51,360 bases of DNA from Pseudomonas sp. 14P_8.1_Bac3 (GCF_025466085.1 NZ_JANLOD010000020.1:1-51360); one strand, 5' to 3'; counted from the stretch's first letter, positions 30,361 to 39,145 are shown. Translations and numbers: made by a program. Notes: a model not told the origin generated them from the sequence alone.

Positions 30361-30462
30361 GTGCAGGAGCGAGCTTGCTCGCGAAGGTCGTCAACGATAA
30401 CGCTGCAAGCCTGATACCCCGCAGCGTTCTCAGGTTCATCGCGAGCAAGCTCGCTCCTACAG
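30361..30462. repeat. REPIN between dksA and gluQRS
   Basis: GTGCAGGAGCGAGCTTGCTC on the left and GAGCAAGCTCGCTCCTACAG on the right enclose a spacer holding GTCGTCAACGATAACGC, shared with 2836-2938. It may act as a processing or attenuation point between dksA and gluQRS. Confidence 0.9.
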
Positions 30463-30506
30463 TGATGGCGATTTTATAGACGTATCGGGTATCGCAAATA
30501 TCAGAA

Positions 30507-30535
30507 ACAAAAACGGAGCGTTCGCACGCTCCGTT
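30507..30535 (-). terminator. dksA terminator
   Basis: AACGGAGCGT-GCGA-ACGCTCCGTT is a ten-base stem, and the minus strand then reads TTTGTTTCTG. It is 18 bases after the dksA stop. Confidence 0.8.
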
Positions 30536-30552
30536 CTTCATTCAAATCGCAA

Positions 30553-30993
30553 TTACTTGCCGACTTGCTTTTCCTTGATTTCCGCCAGGGTCTTGCAGTC
30601 AACGCACATGTCGGCGGTAGGGCGGGCTTCCAGTCGCTTGACGCCAATCTCGACGCCGCAGGACTCGCACCAGCCATATTCTTCGTCTTCGATCAATTGC
30701 AGCGTCTTGTCGATTTTCTTGATCAACTTGCGCTCACGGTCGCGGGCACGCAATTCAAGGCTGAATTCTTCTTCCTGGCTGGCACGGTCTGCCGGGTCAG
30801 GGAAGTTGGCCGCTTCGTCCTTCATGTGATCAACCGTGCGGTCGACTTCCTGCATCAAGTCCTGTTTCCACTTGTTCAGGATCTTGGTGAAGTGAGCGCG
30901 CATGGGCTTACCCATGTACTCCTCGCCCTTGACTTCTTTGTAGGGTTCGAAGCCGCTGATCGACTGGTTTTGCTGCTTTGCTTGGGTGGGCAT
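30553..30993 (-). CDS. dksA: RNA polymerase-binding transcription factor DksA
   Basis: The 146-residue protein works with ppGpp in the secondary channel of RNA polymerase to adjust rRNA and amino-acid promoters. The coiled-coil tip carries D66-P-A-D69-R-A71, the DxxDxA motif, and the zinc finger is formed by C109, C112, C130 and C133. All residues needed for the classical, zinc-containing DksA are present. The gene has its own terminator ahead of gluQRS. The 334-base gap upstream shows no gene. Confidence 0.97.
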   Translation of the reverse strand: MPTQAKQQNQSISGFEPYKEVKGEEYMGKPMRAHFTKILNKWKQDLMQEVDRTVDHMKDEAANFPDPADRASQEEEFSLELRARDRERKLIKKIDKTLQLIEDEEYGWCESCGVEIGVKRLEARPTADMCVDCKTLAEIKEKQVGK

Positions 30994-31292
30994 GAAATGG
31001 ACCGCCTCTACTCTTGTAATCCATCTGCGCAGGATTGCTCCATCACCGACACCTGCCGGCCCTGCGGCTGCAAGCGGGCGAACTTACCAGATCAAATCGG
31101 ACCGCGCTACTCCCGGATGTCGAGGTAAGGGTCCGAGGGGCTTGCAAATGATTGCAAAGCCTTATCTGGTGGTGATGGAGACCTGATCAATTAATGATTT
31201 TAGTCAAACCTCGCGCACGCGCATGAGTCGTTTGTGGCCAGGGTCTTAAGGCGTCTGACCGCTTTAGGTTCTCGCTCGTTCCTGCGCTTGGG

Positions 31293-31298
31293 TAGAAT
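31293..31298 (+). promoter_or_regulatory. Possible -10 of the aminotransferase gene
   Basis: TAGAAT lies 29 bases before the ATG, at a plausible place for a sigma-70 promoter. The -35 region is weak, so this is tentative. Elsewhere in the dksA-aminotransferase gap I see only TTGCAA-ATGA-TTGCAA (near 31144), of unknown role. Confidence 0.3.
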
Positions 31299-31327
31299 CG
31301 GTTCTTTTTCCCGTTGAAGGAAGGCTA

Positions 31328-32500
31328 ATGGCTCAGTCCTACAGTGCCCGCAGTCGCGCGATCGAACCATTCCATGTCATGGCGCTGCTGGCGCGGGCCA
31401 ATGAACTGCAGGCCGCCGGCCACGACGTGATCCACCTGGAAATCGGCGAGCCGGACTTCACCACCGCCGAGCCGATCATCCAGGCTGGCCAGGCTGCACT
31501 GACGGCGGGGAAAACCCGTTACACCGCTGCGCGCGGCATCCCCGAGCTGCGCCAGGCGATTTCCAGCTTCTATCAACAGCGTTACGGTCTGAGCATCGAT
31601 CCCCAACGCATCCTCATCACCCCCGGCGGCTCCGGCGCGTTGCTGCTGGCCAGTGCCTTGCTGGTGGATCCGGGCAAACACTGGCTGTTGGCGGACCCGG
31701 GCTACCCGTGCAACCGGCATTTCCTGCGGCTGGTGGAAGGCGCAGCGCAGTTGGTGCCGGTCGGTCCGGACGTGCGTTATCAGCTGACGCCGGATCTGGT
31801 CGCGCGGCATTGGGACCACGACAGTGTCGGCGCGCTGGTGGCCTCGCCAGCCAACCCGACCGGCACGATCCTCACCCGCGACGAGCTGGCCGGCCTGTCG
31901 ACCGCGATCAAGTCACGCCATGGCCATCTGGTGGTGGACGAGATCTATCACGGTCTGACCTACGGCACCGATGCCGCCAGCGTGCTGGAAGTCGACGACA
32001 GCGCTTTCGTGCTCAATAGTTTTTCAAAGTATTTCGGCATGACCGGCTGGCGACTTGGCTGGCTGGTGGCGCCGGAAGCGGCGGTCGGTGAGCTGGAAAA
32101 GCTCGCCCAGAACCTTTACATCAGTGCGCCGAGCATGGCCCAGCACGCTGCATTGGCCTGTTTCGAGCCGGCGACCATCGCAATCCTGGAAGAGCGCCGC
32201 GCCGAGTTCGGTCGCCGCCGGGACTTCCTGCTGCCGGCCTTGCGCGAGCTTGGCTTCACTATCGCCGTTGAACCGGAAGGTGCGTTCTACCTGTACGCCG
32301 ATATCAGCCAGTTTGGCGGCGATGCCTTCGCGTTCTGCCGACATTTCCTCGAAACCGAGCACGTGGCGATCACCCCGGGCCTGGACTTCGGTCGTTACCA
32401 GGCTGGCCATCACGTCCGGTTCGCCTACACCCAAAGCCTTCCGCGCCTGCAGGAAGCGGTCGAGCGTATCGCCCGTGGTTTGCGGAGCTGGCAAGGCTGA
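31328..32500 (+). CDS. PLP-dependent class I/II aminotransferase
   Basis: The 390-residue enzyme is of aspartate-aminotransferase fold type I. The schiff-base lysine is K234 ([16 protein letters not shown]). Other fold blocks are EPDFTT (41-46), [14 protein letters not shown] (65-78), ASPANPTGT (172-180) and VVDEIYHGL (202-210). The substrate cannot be read from the sequence; aspartate/alanine-type or MalY-like roles are possible. AAGGAAGG precedes the ATG. Its stop overlaps the sfsA start by one base (TGATG). Confidence 0.88.
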   Translation: MAQSYSARSRAIEPFHVMALLARANELQAAGHDVIHLEIGEPDFTTAEPIIQAGQAALTAGKTRYTAARGIPELRQAISSFYQQRYGLSIDPQRILITPGGSGALLLASALLVDPGKHWLLADPGYPCNRHFLRLVEGAAQLVPVGPDVRYQLTPDLVARHWDHDSVGALVASPANPTGTILTRDELAGLSTAIKSRHGHLVVDEIYHGLTYGTDAASVLEVDDSAFVLNSFSKYFGMTGWRLGWLVAPEAAVGELEKLAQNLYISAPSMAQHAALACFEPATIAILEERRAEFGRRRDFLLPALRELGFTIAVEPEGAFYLYADISQFGGDAFAFCRHFLETEHVAITPGLDFGRYQAGHHVRFAYTQSLPRLQEAVERIARGLRSWQG

Positions 32501-33213
32501 TGCGTTTTACTCCTCCCCTCGAAGAAGGTCGTCTAATCAGACGTTACAAACGTTTTCTCGCCGATATCGAAACCGTTCGCGGCGAGTTGCTGACCATTCA
32601 CTGCCCGAACACTGGCTCGATGCTGAACTGCCAGGTCGAAGGTGGGCAGGTGTGGTTCAGTCGCTCCAACGATCCCAAGCGCAAGCTGCCGGGCACATGG
32701 GAAATCGGTGAAACCCCACAGGGACGGCTGTTTTGCGTCAATACCGGGCGTGCCAACGGCTTGATCGAAGAGGCGCTGCGGGCAGGTGTCATCACCGAGC
32801 TCAACGGCTTTACTGAACTGAAGCGTGAAGTCGCCTACGGGCAAGAAAGCAGCCGCATCGATTTTCGTCTCGACTACCCCAGCGGTCCGGCGTATGTGGA
32901 AGTCAAAAGCGTGACCCTTGGCTTCGACGGCTCATCGGTCGCGGCGTTTCCCGATGCGGTGACCCAGCGTGGTGCCAAGCATTTAAGGGAGCTGGCCCAC
33001 CTGGCCCGGGACGGCATTCGCGCGGTGCAGTTGTATTGCGTGAATCTGAGCGGCATCGAGGCCGTGCGGCCTGCGGACGAAATCGATTCGGCCTATGCCT
33101 CAGCCTTGCGAGAAGCCGTGGCGTGCGGAGTCGAGGTGCTGGCCTACGGGGTGCGCCTGAGCCACGAAGAGATGGTGGTGGATCGGCGTCTGGATGTATT
33201 GCTCGGCCATTAG
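32500..33213 (+). CDS. sfsA: SfsA family DNA-binding/nuclease-like protein
   Basis: This 237-residue protein was named for sugar fermentation stimulation in E. coli and has an OB-like N-terminus and a nuclease-like core. Seen are [11 protein letters not shown] (about 31-41), [23 protein letters not shown] (about 117-139), where the acidic/lysine residues resemble a PD-(D/E)XK centre, and [16 protein letters not shown]. The start is coupled to the aminotransferase. Function in this group is unclear. Confidence 0.92.
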   Translation: MRFTPPLEEGRLIRRYKRFLADIETVRGELLTIHCPNTGSMLNCQVEGGQVWFSRSNDPKRKLPGTWEIGETPQGRLFCVNTGRANGLIEEALRAGVITELNGFTELKREVAYGQESSRIDFRLDYPSGPAYVEVKSVTLGFDGSSVAAFPDAVTQRGAKHLRELAHLARDGIRAVQLYCVNLSGIEAVRPADEIDSAYASALREAVACGVEVLAYGVRLSHEEMVVDRRLDVLLGH

Positions 33214-33527
33214 AGGCTGATCCAGATCCCTTGAGCGTCTTCGCGACTGTCAACGCGTGTCAGGAATTGCCCTGCGCACGGGCCGGCTACGCACTCGCCG
33301 TCTTCGATCAGGAACAGCGCACCGTGGGTGGCACACTGGATCAGGCTGTTGCTGGGGTCGAGAAACTGGTCCGGTGTCCATTCCAGCCCGACGCCGCGGT
33401 GCGGGCAGCGGTTGAGGTAAACGTAGACCTGACCACTGCGGCGCACGGCAAACAGCCTTTGGCCGTCGATGTCGAAACCGCGGCTGCTGGAATCGGCCAG
33501 CTTGGCGCCTGCGCAAAGAAACTTCAT
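33210..33527 (-). CDS. Rieske-type [2Fe-2S] protein
   Basis: The 105-residue ferredoxin-like protein has the Rieske ligands C41-P-H43 and C65-A-T-H68, so it should hold a [2Fe-2S] cluster with two Cys and two His ligands. The protein is small and soluble, like the ferredoxin parts of dioxygenases. No oxygenase or reductase gene is near, so the partner is unknown. I start at ATG 33527 ([10 protein letters not shown]). It converges with sfsA and overlaps its end by four bases. Confidence 0.85.
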   Translation of the reverse strand: MKFLCAGAKLADSSSRGFDIDGQRLFAVRRSGQVYVYLNRCPHRGVGLEWTPDQFLDPSNSLIQCATHGALFLIEDGECVAGPCAGQFLTRVDSREDAQGIWISL

Positions 33528-33581
33528 GTCTATCCTCAAGTCCACGGGCTCATGACCGGATATGTCCGAGCTTGACGTTCA

Positions 33582-33603
33582 AATGCAAACAATTATCAAA
33601 TGG
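33582..33603. promoter_or_regulatory. Fur box upstream of hmuT
   Basis: ATGCAAACAATTATCAAATGG resembles Pseudomonas Fur boxes of the form GCAAATGATAATCATTTGC. It lies about 90 bases before hmuT, in the gap shared with the divergent Rieske gene. Iron control of haem import is well known, which supports the match; several positions differ from consensus. Confidence 0.6.
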
Positions 33604-33693
33604 CCGCCTTGCCCGTCGGATGCAGGTGCCGGACGCCGAGGATACTTGGCCTGACATCTCGATGCCTGGGAAAAACTTAAAAGGAAGCTGTTT

Positions 33694-34566
33694 ATGCGCC
33701 TGAGTACCCGCGTTGCCGCGCTGTGTGTCGGACTTCTCGTCAGCCATTACGCCGCGGCGGCCGAGTTGCCACAACGTTGGGTCAGCGCCGGGGGCGCTCT
33801 GTCGGAATGGGTCAGCGCGCTGGGTGGTGAGTCGAAATTGGTGGGGGTCGATACCACCAGCCAGCACCCGGCCTCCCTCAAGGCGTTGCCCAGCATCGGC
33901 TATCAGCGGCAGTTGTCGGCCGAAGGTATCTTGAGTTTGCGCCCGCAAATATTGGTCGGCACCGAAGAAATGGGGCCGCCGCCGGTGCTGTCGCAGATTC
34001 GCGCGGCGGGGGTACAGGTCGAACTGTTCTCGGCGCAGCCGGATCTGCCCGCGTTGCAGGGTAACCTCGAGCATCTGGGCAAGTTGCTCGGGGCTCAGGA
34101 CAAGGCGGCGCAAGTGTTCAAAACCTATCAGCAGCAACTCGATCAACAAAAAGTTCGCGTCACCAAGGCGCAACTGACTCAATCGTCACCGGGAGTGCTG
34201 GTGCTGCTCGGTCACGCGGGTGGCAAGCCGCTCATTGCCGGCAAAGACACAGCCGCTGACTGGCTGATCCAGAAGGCCGGTGGGCACAACCTGGCGACGC
34301 ACACCGGCTACAAGCCTTTTTCCAATGAGTCCTTGATCAGCATGGATCCTGAAGTGCTGGTGTTCGCCGACCGCGCCCTGAGCGGCGACGCGGCGCGCGC
34401 GGCGTTGTTCAAGGAAAATCCGATTCTGTCCTCGACCCGCGCCGCCAAGGACGGGCGCGTCATGGAGCTTGATCCGACACTGCTGGTGGGCGGGCTCGGC
34501 CCGCGGTTGCCTGCTGCCTTGAAGACGATCAGCGACGGGTTCTACCCTGGCACTGCGTCGCAATGA
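33694..34566 (+). CDS. hmuT: Haem ABC transporter, periplasmic binding protein
   Basis: The 290-residue protein has a signal peptide ending near residue 23 (YAAAA) and a class III binding-protein fold (WVSAGGALSEWVSALG, LSLRPQILVGTEEMGPP). Tyr70 (SIGYQRQL) is at the place of the haem-ligating tyrosine known in PhuT/ShuT; that is an alignment by eye. AAAAGGAAG precedes the ATG. It is the first gene of hmuTUV-phuW and overlaps hmuU by four bases. Confidence 0.93.
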   Translation: MRLSTRVAALCVGLLVSHYAAAAELPQRWVSAGGALSEWVSALGGESKLVGVDTTSQHPASLKALPSIGYQRQLSAEGILSLRPQILVGTEEMGPPPVLSQIRAAGVQVELFSAQPDLPALQGNLEHLGKLLGAQDKAAQVFKTYQQQLDQQKVRVTKAQLTQSSPGVLVLLGHAGGKPLIAGKDTAADWLIQKAGGHNLATHTGYKPFSNESLISMDPEVLVFADRALSGDAARAALFKENPILSSTRAAKDGRVMELDPTLLVGGLGPRLPAALKTISDGFYPGTASQ

Positions 34567-35600
34567 CCGTCCTGGTAAAACCTCGCACGTTGTTCATCGG
34601 GTTGAGCGTCCTGTGTCTGTTGGCGATCTGGTTATCGCTGGCGCTGGGGCCCGTGAGCCTGCCGTTGCTCGACACCCTGCGCGCGGCGTTGCGCCTGATC
34701 GGCGTGCCCATTGCGTCTGACGGGCTGGAGCAGGCCGAACTGATCCTCGGGCAGATCCGCCTGCCGCGTACGTTGTTGGGATTGGCCGTGGGTGGCGTGT
34801 TGGCGCTGTCCGGCGTAGCGATGCAAGGCTTGTTTCGCAATCCGCTGGCCGATCCGGGGCTGGTGGGCGTTTCCGGCGGGGCTGCGTTGGGGGCTGCGAT
34901 CGCGATTGTCGGTGGCTCGGTGTGGGGTGGCTTGCCGGATTCCTTCGGGCCGTATCTGTTGTCGTTGTGCGCGTTTCTCGGCGGTCTCGCCTTGACCGCG
35001 CTGGTGTATCGACTCGGTCGGCGCAATGGGCAAACCAATGTCGCGACCATGCTGTTGGCAGGGCTCGCCTTGACGGCGCTGGCCGGTTCGATCGTGGGAC
35101 TGTTTACCTATCTGGCGGACGACACGACCCTGCGTACATTGACGTTCTGGAACCTGGGTAGCCTCAATGGCGCCAGTTATTCGCGACTATGGCCGCTGCT
35201 GCTGATCAGTGCCGTCGTAGCGCTGTGGTTGCCGCGTCGGGCCAAAGCCTTGAATGCGTTATTGCTGGGAGAATCGGAGGCCGGTCATCTGGGCATCGAC
35301 GTTGAGAAGCTCAAGCGCGAATTGGTGTTTTGCACGGCGCTGGGTGTCGGTGCGGCGGTAGCGGCGGCGGGGATGATCGGGTTTGTCGGGCTGGTGGTAC
35401 CGCATCTGGTGCGTCTGCTGTCGGGCCCCGATCATCGGGTGTTGCTGCCTGCGTCGATGCTGGCGGGCGCGAGCCTCTTGCTGTTCGCCGATCTGGTGGC
35501 GCGATTGGCCCTGGCGCCAGCGGAGCTGCCGATTGGTATCGTCACCGCGATGATCGGTGCGCCGGTCTTTCTGTACTTGTTGCTCCGGGGGCGAGCCTGA
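34563..35600 (+). CDS. hmuU: Haem ABC transporter, FecCD-type permease
   Basis: The 345-residue inner-membrane permease has about ten helices and the FecCD family words [22 protein letters not shown] and [20 protein letters not shown] (about 62-103), as well as [17 protein letters not shown] near residue 277. It carries haem across the inner membrane together with HmuT and HmuV. Start and stop both overlap the neighbouring genes, which means tight coupling. Confidence 0.94.
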   Translation: MTVLVKPRTLFIGLSVLCLLAIWLSLALGPVSLPLLDTLRAALRLIGVPIASDGLEQAELILGQIRLPRTLLGLAVGGVLALSGVAMQGLFRNPLADPGLVGVSGGAALGAAIAIVGGSVWGGLPDSFGPYLLSLCAFLGGLALTALVYRLGRRNGQTNVATMLLAGLALTALAGSIVGLFTYLADDTTLRTLTFWNLGSLNGASYSRLWPLLLISAVVALWLPRRAKALNALLLGESEAGHLGIDVEKLKRELVFCTALGVGAAVAAAGMIGFVGLVVPHLVRLLSGPDHRVLLPASMLAGASLLLFADLVARLALAPAELPIGIVTAMIGAPVFLYLLLRGRA

Positions 35601-36367
35601 TGTTGCGAACGCAAAATCTGCACATCCGCCGAGGCCGCAAGATTGTCCTGGCGGGCATCACGCTTGAACTCAAGTCCGGGGAAGTGCTCGGCGTGCTGGG
35701 GCCTAATGGCGCGGGCAAAAGCACGTTGCTGGGCGCCTTGTGCGGCGAGTTGCAGGCTGACGATGGCAGCGTGTGGCTCGATCAGCGTGAATTGAGCGAC
35801 TGGACTGGCGCCCAGCGAGCGCAGCGTCTGGCGGTGTTGCCGCAGGTCTCGACCCTCGACTTCGCCTTTCGTGTCGAAGAGGTCGTCGGCATGGGGCGCC
35901 TGCCGCATCAGAGCGGGCGGGTCCGGGATGATCAAATCGTCGCCGCCGCATTGCAGGCAGCGGATGCCGGGCATCTGCAGGGTCGCAGCTATCTGGCCTT
36001 GTCCGGTGGCGAACGTCAGCGGGTGCATCTGGCCCGGGTGCTCGCGCAGCTCTGGCCGGGTGAAGCGGGGCAGACGTTATTGCTGGATGAGCCGACCTCG
36101 ATGCTCGACCCGCTGCACCAACACACCACGCTGCAAGCGGTACGCGAATTTGCCGATCGCGGTGCGGCCGTGCTGGTGATCCTGCATGATCTGAACCTGG
36201 CGGCGCGCTATTGTGATCGTCTGTTGCTGCTCGAAGGCGGGCGCCCGGTCGCGCTCGATACACCCGAGCAGGTGTTGCGCCCGGAGCCGCTCAAGGCCGT
36301 ATTCGGGTTGGAAGTTCTGGTGCAGCAGCACCCGGAGCGCGGGCATCCGCTGGTCATCGCCCGCTAA
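35600..36367 (+). CDS. hmuV: Haem ABC transporter, ATPase
   Basis: This 255-residue ATPase has Walker [10 protein letters not shown] (34-42), the signature [15 protein letters not shown] (about 134-148), Walker [14 protein letters not shown] and the H-loop [14 protein letters not shown]. Its ATG shares one base with the hmuU stop (TGATG). The frame is open for a further 270 bases inside hmuU; that part is a shadow of hmuU. Confidence 0.94.
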   Translation: MLRTQNLHIRRGRKIVLAGITLELKSGEVLGVLGPNGAGKSTLLGALCGELQADDGSVWLDQRELSDWTGAQRAQRLAVLPQVSTLDFAFRVEEVVGMGRLPHQSGRVRDDQIVAAALQAADAGHLQGRSYLALSGGERQRVHLARVLAQLWPGEAGQTLLLDEPTSMLDPLHQHTTLQAVREFADRGAAVLVILHDLNLAARYCDRLLLLEGGRPVALDTPEQVLRPEPLKAVFGLEVLVQQHPERGHPLVIAR

Positions 36368-36383
36368 TTCAATGGGGTGACGC

Positions 36384-37238
36384 ATGCGTGTATGGATGAT
36401 TCTGGCAGTGCTGACGCTGAGTGCCTGTCAGCATGTTTCACCGCCGCCGCCTCCGGTGGTTGGCGAGATTCGCGACCTGCGCAGCGGTCAGACGCTGACG
36501 CCGCAGGCGTTGTTGGTGGAGCTGGCCAAGCCGTCGCGCGTGATCGTCGGTGAGCAGCATGACAATCGCGATCACCATGTGCTGCAACGCTGGTTGCTAC
36601 AGGCGCTGGGTGATCGGCGACCGCAAGGCAGCCTGTTACTGGAAATGCTCACGCCGGACCAGCAGCCGCGAGTCGATGAGGTTCGTCGTGCCGCCCGTGT
36701 GCCCGCAGATTTGCCTGGCGCATTGGCTTGGCAGCCTGGCTGGGACTGGGATCTTTATGGCCCGATCGTCCGTTTTGCCCTGAGCCAGCCGTATCCGCTA
36801 CTCGCCGCCAATCTCGATGCCGTGGAGGTGCGCGCTTTCTATGCCCATCCACCGGCCCTGATCGGAGTTCGTTCGAGTGCCGCGCCGGTCAAGGATGAGT
36901 TGCTGGCCCAGATCAGCGAATCCCATTGCGGCCTGCTGCCCGCCTCGCAGATGCCGGCGATGCTCGCCGTCCAGCAGCAACGCGACCGACGCATCGCCGA
37001 GCGGTTGCTGACGGCTCCTACGCCTGCCTTGCTATTCGCCGGAGCCTACCATGCTCGCAAGGATGTCGGCGTGCCGATCCATGCTCTGGATTTGGCTGCG
37101 TCCGAGGCGCCAACGGTATTGATGCTGGCGCAGCAGGGCAGCGAGGTCACGGCGGCCATGGCCGACTACGTTTGGTACACACCGGCCACACCGGCGCCGG
37201 ATTATTGCGAAGAAATGCGCAAGCAGTTCGGCAAGTAG
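36384..37238 (+). CDS. phuW: ChaN-type haem-binding lipoprotein (PhuW)
   Basis: The 284-residue lipoprotein has a signal with lipobox LSAC (C15) and a ChaN/PhuW domain: VIVGEQHDNRDHHVLQRWLL (about 53-72), LLLEMLTPDQQP (about 83-94), GALAWQPGWDWDLYGPIVRFAL (about 110-131) and LLFAGAYHARKDVGVPIHAL (about 216-235). ChaN binds haem. It follows hmuV by 16 bases. In P. aeruginosa, phuW likewise lies at the end of the phuTUV genes and next to prrF. Confidence 0.87.
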   Translation: MRVWMILAVLTLSACQHVSPPPPPVVGEIRDLRSGQTLTPQALLVELAKPSRVIVGEQHDNRDHHVLQRWLLQALGDRRPQGSLLLEMLTPDQQPRVDEVRRAARVPADLPGALAWQPGWDWDLYGPIVRFALSQPYPLLAANLDAVEVRAFYAHPPALIGVRSSAAPVKDELLAQISESHCGLLPASQMPAMLAVQQQRDRRIAERLLTAPTPALLFAGAYHARKDVGVPIHALDLAASEAPTVLMLAQQGSEVTAAMADYVWYTPATPAPDYCEEMRKQFGK

Positions 37239-37256
37239 CCGCCACTTTTTACAGGC

Positions 37257-37283
37257 AAAAAAAGACCCGGCAAGAGCCGGGTC
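37257..37283 (-). terminator. prrF terminator
   Basis: GACCCGGC-TCTT-GCCGGGTC forms an eight-base stem and is followed on the minus strand by seven T residues. It lies 18 bases beyond the end of phuW, facing the other way, and may also stop that transcript. Confidence 0.93.
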
Positions 37284-37368
37284 AAATAACCGTGATTAGC
37301 CTGATGAGGAGATATCTGAGAGTCCGAACCAAGGGCTGTTCAAATATCGACCAGTCTCGCGACCAGTT
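37257..37368 (-). ncRNA. prrF: PrrF iron-responsive small RNA
   Basis: The minus strand from about 37368 begins AACTGGTCGCGAGAC, and contains the antisense core CTCAGATATCTCCTCATCAG and GGCTAATCACGG, then a Rho-independent terminator. These words match my memory of PrrF1/PrrF2, Fur-repressed RNAs that block translation of iron-using proteins such as SodB, aconitase and succinate dehydrogenase. Length is about 110 bases. The place, between phuW and the cAMP-binding protein gene, is the same as in P. aeruginosa. Only one copy is present here, so the read-through RNA PrrH cannot form at this locus. Confidence 0.93.
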
Positions 37369-37370
37369 GT

Positions 37371-37402
37371 GATAATCATAGCGATTCTCATTACCAAGTC
37401 AA
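37371..37402 (-). promoter_or_regulatory. prrF promoter with Fur box
   Basis: On the minus strand TTGACT (37397-37402) and TATGAT (37375-37380) are 16 bases apart, a good sigma-70 promoter. A Fur box, GGTAATGAGAATCGCTATGAT with the flanking GATTATC, covers it. The RNA would start at about 37368. Confidence 0.85.
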
Positions 37403-37458
37403 CCGCTGATTCTTCATTTATTTTCAATTGGGCTTCGGAGGTCAGGAAAGCCCCGTGA

Positions 37459-38268
37459 TCAATGGGTTTCAGAGCGTGAAATGCTGGCGCTCAATTGTGT
37501 AACCTGTTTGTTCAGCAGGTCGATTCGTCGTGCCATGCCTTCGATCAAGCTGCGGGCGATCTTCGGATTGCTTTGGGTCAGGCTGAGAAACTGATCTTTT
37601 GGAATCAGCATGACAGTACTCGGTTCGCTGGCGATCACACTGGCATTGCGCTTCTCGCCGGTGAACACTGCCATCGCACCGAAGATTTCGTCTTTCGGTA
37701 CATCACCGACCTTATGCCCGTTCACAAACGCTTCGGCGTGTCCTTCGATGATGACGAACACATGATCGGCCTCGTCGCCCTGATGGATCAGCACGTCGCC
37801 GCGCGCCACGCGTTGAAAGCCGTTGGTGCTTCGAAATTCGGGTTGCTTGAGGCGCGCGACGGCGTCGGACAATAGCGCGGTCTGGCCGGCCAGGTACTGC
37901 AGGAACAGTTCCGAGCGCTCCGGGTCGGCATAAATGTGCTGGAAAACCTCGGACCGCAGGTAGGGCGTGAGTGTCAGCGGGCTGTCCGTGCACAAGCGAC
38001 AGCGCGGCAAACTGGTGTCCTGCCGTAAGCCAACCAGATCGCCCTCATGCAAATAAAACAGTGGGCGGTCTTCGATGCACCCATGCAGCAGACCGCTGTC
38101 CAGCACGAACAATTGGTCGCCGGGTAATACCGCGCCCAAGTCGTCAACCGCTGCAAACTCCAGCACCGGGCCACAAGGTGACAATCGCCCCAGCAACTGA
38201 GCGGGAATGGTTTGCAAGCGGTTGATCAGTGCGTCGGCGTAAGCCGGTTGTTCCCCAAGCAAGTACAT
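37459..38268 (-). CDS. Cyclic-nucleotide-binding domain protein (CbpA-like)
   Basis: The 269-residue protein has one clear cNMP-binding domain (about 145-250: GDVLIHQGDEADHVFVIIEG, then FGAMAVFTGEKRNASVIA). An N-terminal half (about 30-110) with LFVLDSGLLHG and LFYLHEGDLVGL looks like a second, decayed copy. In the phosphate-binding cassette the usual FGE is FGA, so the glutamate that normally contacts the ribose is missing, while the arginine (KRNAS) is kept. The position next to prrF and phuW matches CbpA of P. aeruginosa, a cAMP-binding protein controlled by Vfr. No DNA-binding domain follows. Confidence 0.83.
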   Translation of the reverse strand: MYLLGEQPAYADALINRLQTIPAQLLGRLSPCGPVLEFAAVDDLGAVLPGDQLFVLDSGLLHGCIEDRPLFYLHEGDLVGLRQDTSLPRCRLCTDSPLTLTPYLRSEVFQHIYADPERSELFLQYLAGQTALLSDAVARLKQPEFRSTNGFQRVARGDVLIHQGDEADHVFVIIEGHAEAFVNGHKVGDVPKDEIFGAMAVFTGEKRNASVIASEPSTVMLIPKDQFLSLTQSNPKIARSLIEGMARRIDLLNKQVTQLSASISRSETH

Positions 38269-38283
38269 GGCGGTAGAGCCCGT

Positions 38284-38556
38284 TCAGTTTTTGTGGCGTG
38301 ACGAAATAGCTTCCAGCTGTTTATTCAGGGCGTCCTTGCGCTCCGCGGGAATGTCATTCCAGTGCACATCCATCAAGGCACCTTCGATCGCATACAGCAA
38401 CACCTTGGATGCCCGGAACCCGCGAGTGCGCACGGCCCTGTAAGCATCCACCGCCCCCAGGCGACGCAAGTCCGAAGCGCTGTGGATGCCCACGGCATGC
38501 AGCCACTGCGCCGACGTCTTGCCAAGATTTTTCAGGTGCTGCAGTTCATCATTCAT
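38284..38556 (-). CDS. TfoX/Sxy C-terminal-domain protein
   Basis: The 90-residue protein is a free-standing TfoX C-terminal domain: LKNLGKTSAQWLHAVGIHSA (about 7-26), then DLRRLGAVDAYRAVR and LLYAIEGALMDVHWNDIP. It looks like a helix-hairpin-helix module; the N-terminal part of Sxy is missing. Its role in pseudomonads is unknown. AAGGAGG lies five bases before the ATG at 38556, which decides the start over a TTG just upstream. It precedes the cNMP-protein gene by 15 bases. Confidence 0.83.
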   Translation of the reverse strand: MNDELQHLKNLGKTSAQWLHAVGIHSASDLRRLGAVDAYRAVRTRGFRASKVLLYAIEGALMDVHWNDIPAERKDALNKQLEAISSRHKN

Positions 38557-38752
38557 CAAGCCTCCTTGCGACGGCCGAACGGTGCATGGGCAAGCCTCTG
38601 AGGAGTGTAGCCATCAGTAGGAAAAGCGTGATTGTTTGGTCGGTTTCGGCGCAAATGCTTCTAAGAAGCCAGCTCGATGAGCGGCGCAAGCGTACGCGAA
38701 CGCGTCAGGATCAGGTGGGGAATATCGGGTTTGGGGCGGAAAATACCCACAG

Positions 38753-38786
38753 TCCAGCGCAAGTCGGGGGGCGCCGGACTTTTCCT
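38753..38786. other. Hairpin in the 38560-38800 gap
   Basis: AGTCC-a-GCGC...GCGC-c-GGACT is followed on the plus strand by TTTTCC. It could end the pentapeptide gene transcript (minus) or an unknown plus-strand RNA. The rest of this 240-base gap shows no gene. Confidence 0.4.
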
Positions 38787-38800
38787 TGGATCAGTCGTTT

Positions 38801-39145
38801 TTAACGGGTGCGATAGCGCAGGCGAGTGCCGAAATTCATCGACATCAGGATTTCGTCGGCGCTCAGCTCCGGCGGAAAGTAGGCCCCGGAGATCTGCGCG
38901 TGGGCCAGGCTTGCCCCTTCCAGATTCGAATGGGTGAAATCGATGCCACGCAAATCGGCAGAACGGAAATACGCATCGGTAAAGTCGACGCCGTCGGCAT
39001 TCAGCTCACGCAGGTCGAGGCCACGGAAGTCACCACCGACCATGTCGATAGGCCCATCTTTCGGGCGCTCGTTGTTGAAACCTGTGATGTCATCTTTGTG
39101 CAGCAAGGCATAAAGCGGCGAGTCGAGCAGTTTGGGCTGGTTCAT
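38801..39145 (-). CDS. Pentapeptide-repeat protein
   Basis: The 114-residue protein has about nine five-residue repeats of the A(D/N)LxX kind between residues 38 and 88 (GDFRG LDLRE LNADG VDFTD AYFRS ADLRG IDFTH SNLEG ASLAH). These fold into a small right-handed beta helix. Larger members imitate DNA and guard gyrase; this one is too short to assume that. AGGTGA lies before the ATG. It stands alone. Confidence 0.85.
   Translation of the reverse strand: MNQPKLLDSPLYALLHKDDITGFNNERPKDGPIDMVGGDFRGLDLRELNADGVDFTDAYFRSADLRGIDFTHSNLEGASLAHAQISGAYFPPELSADEILMSMNFGTRLRYRTR

Noticed and set aside
31141..31160. Fur box before the aminotransferase gene
   Set aside because: TTGCAAATGATTGCAA shares only half of the Fur pattern and lies next to genes with no iron role.
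35330..35599. Upstream extension of hmuV
   Set aside because: It lies inside hmuU in another frame; the ATG at 35600 gives the normal ABC ATPase start.
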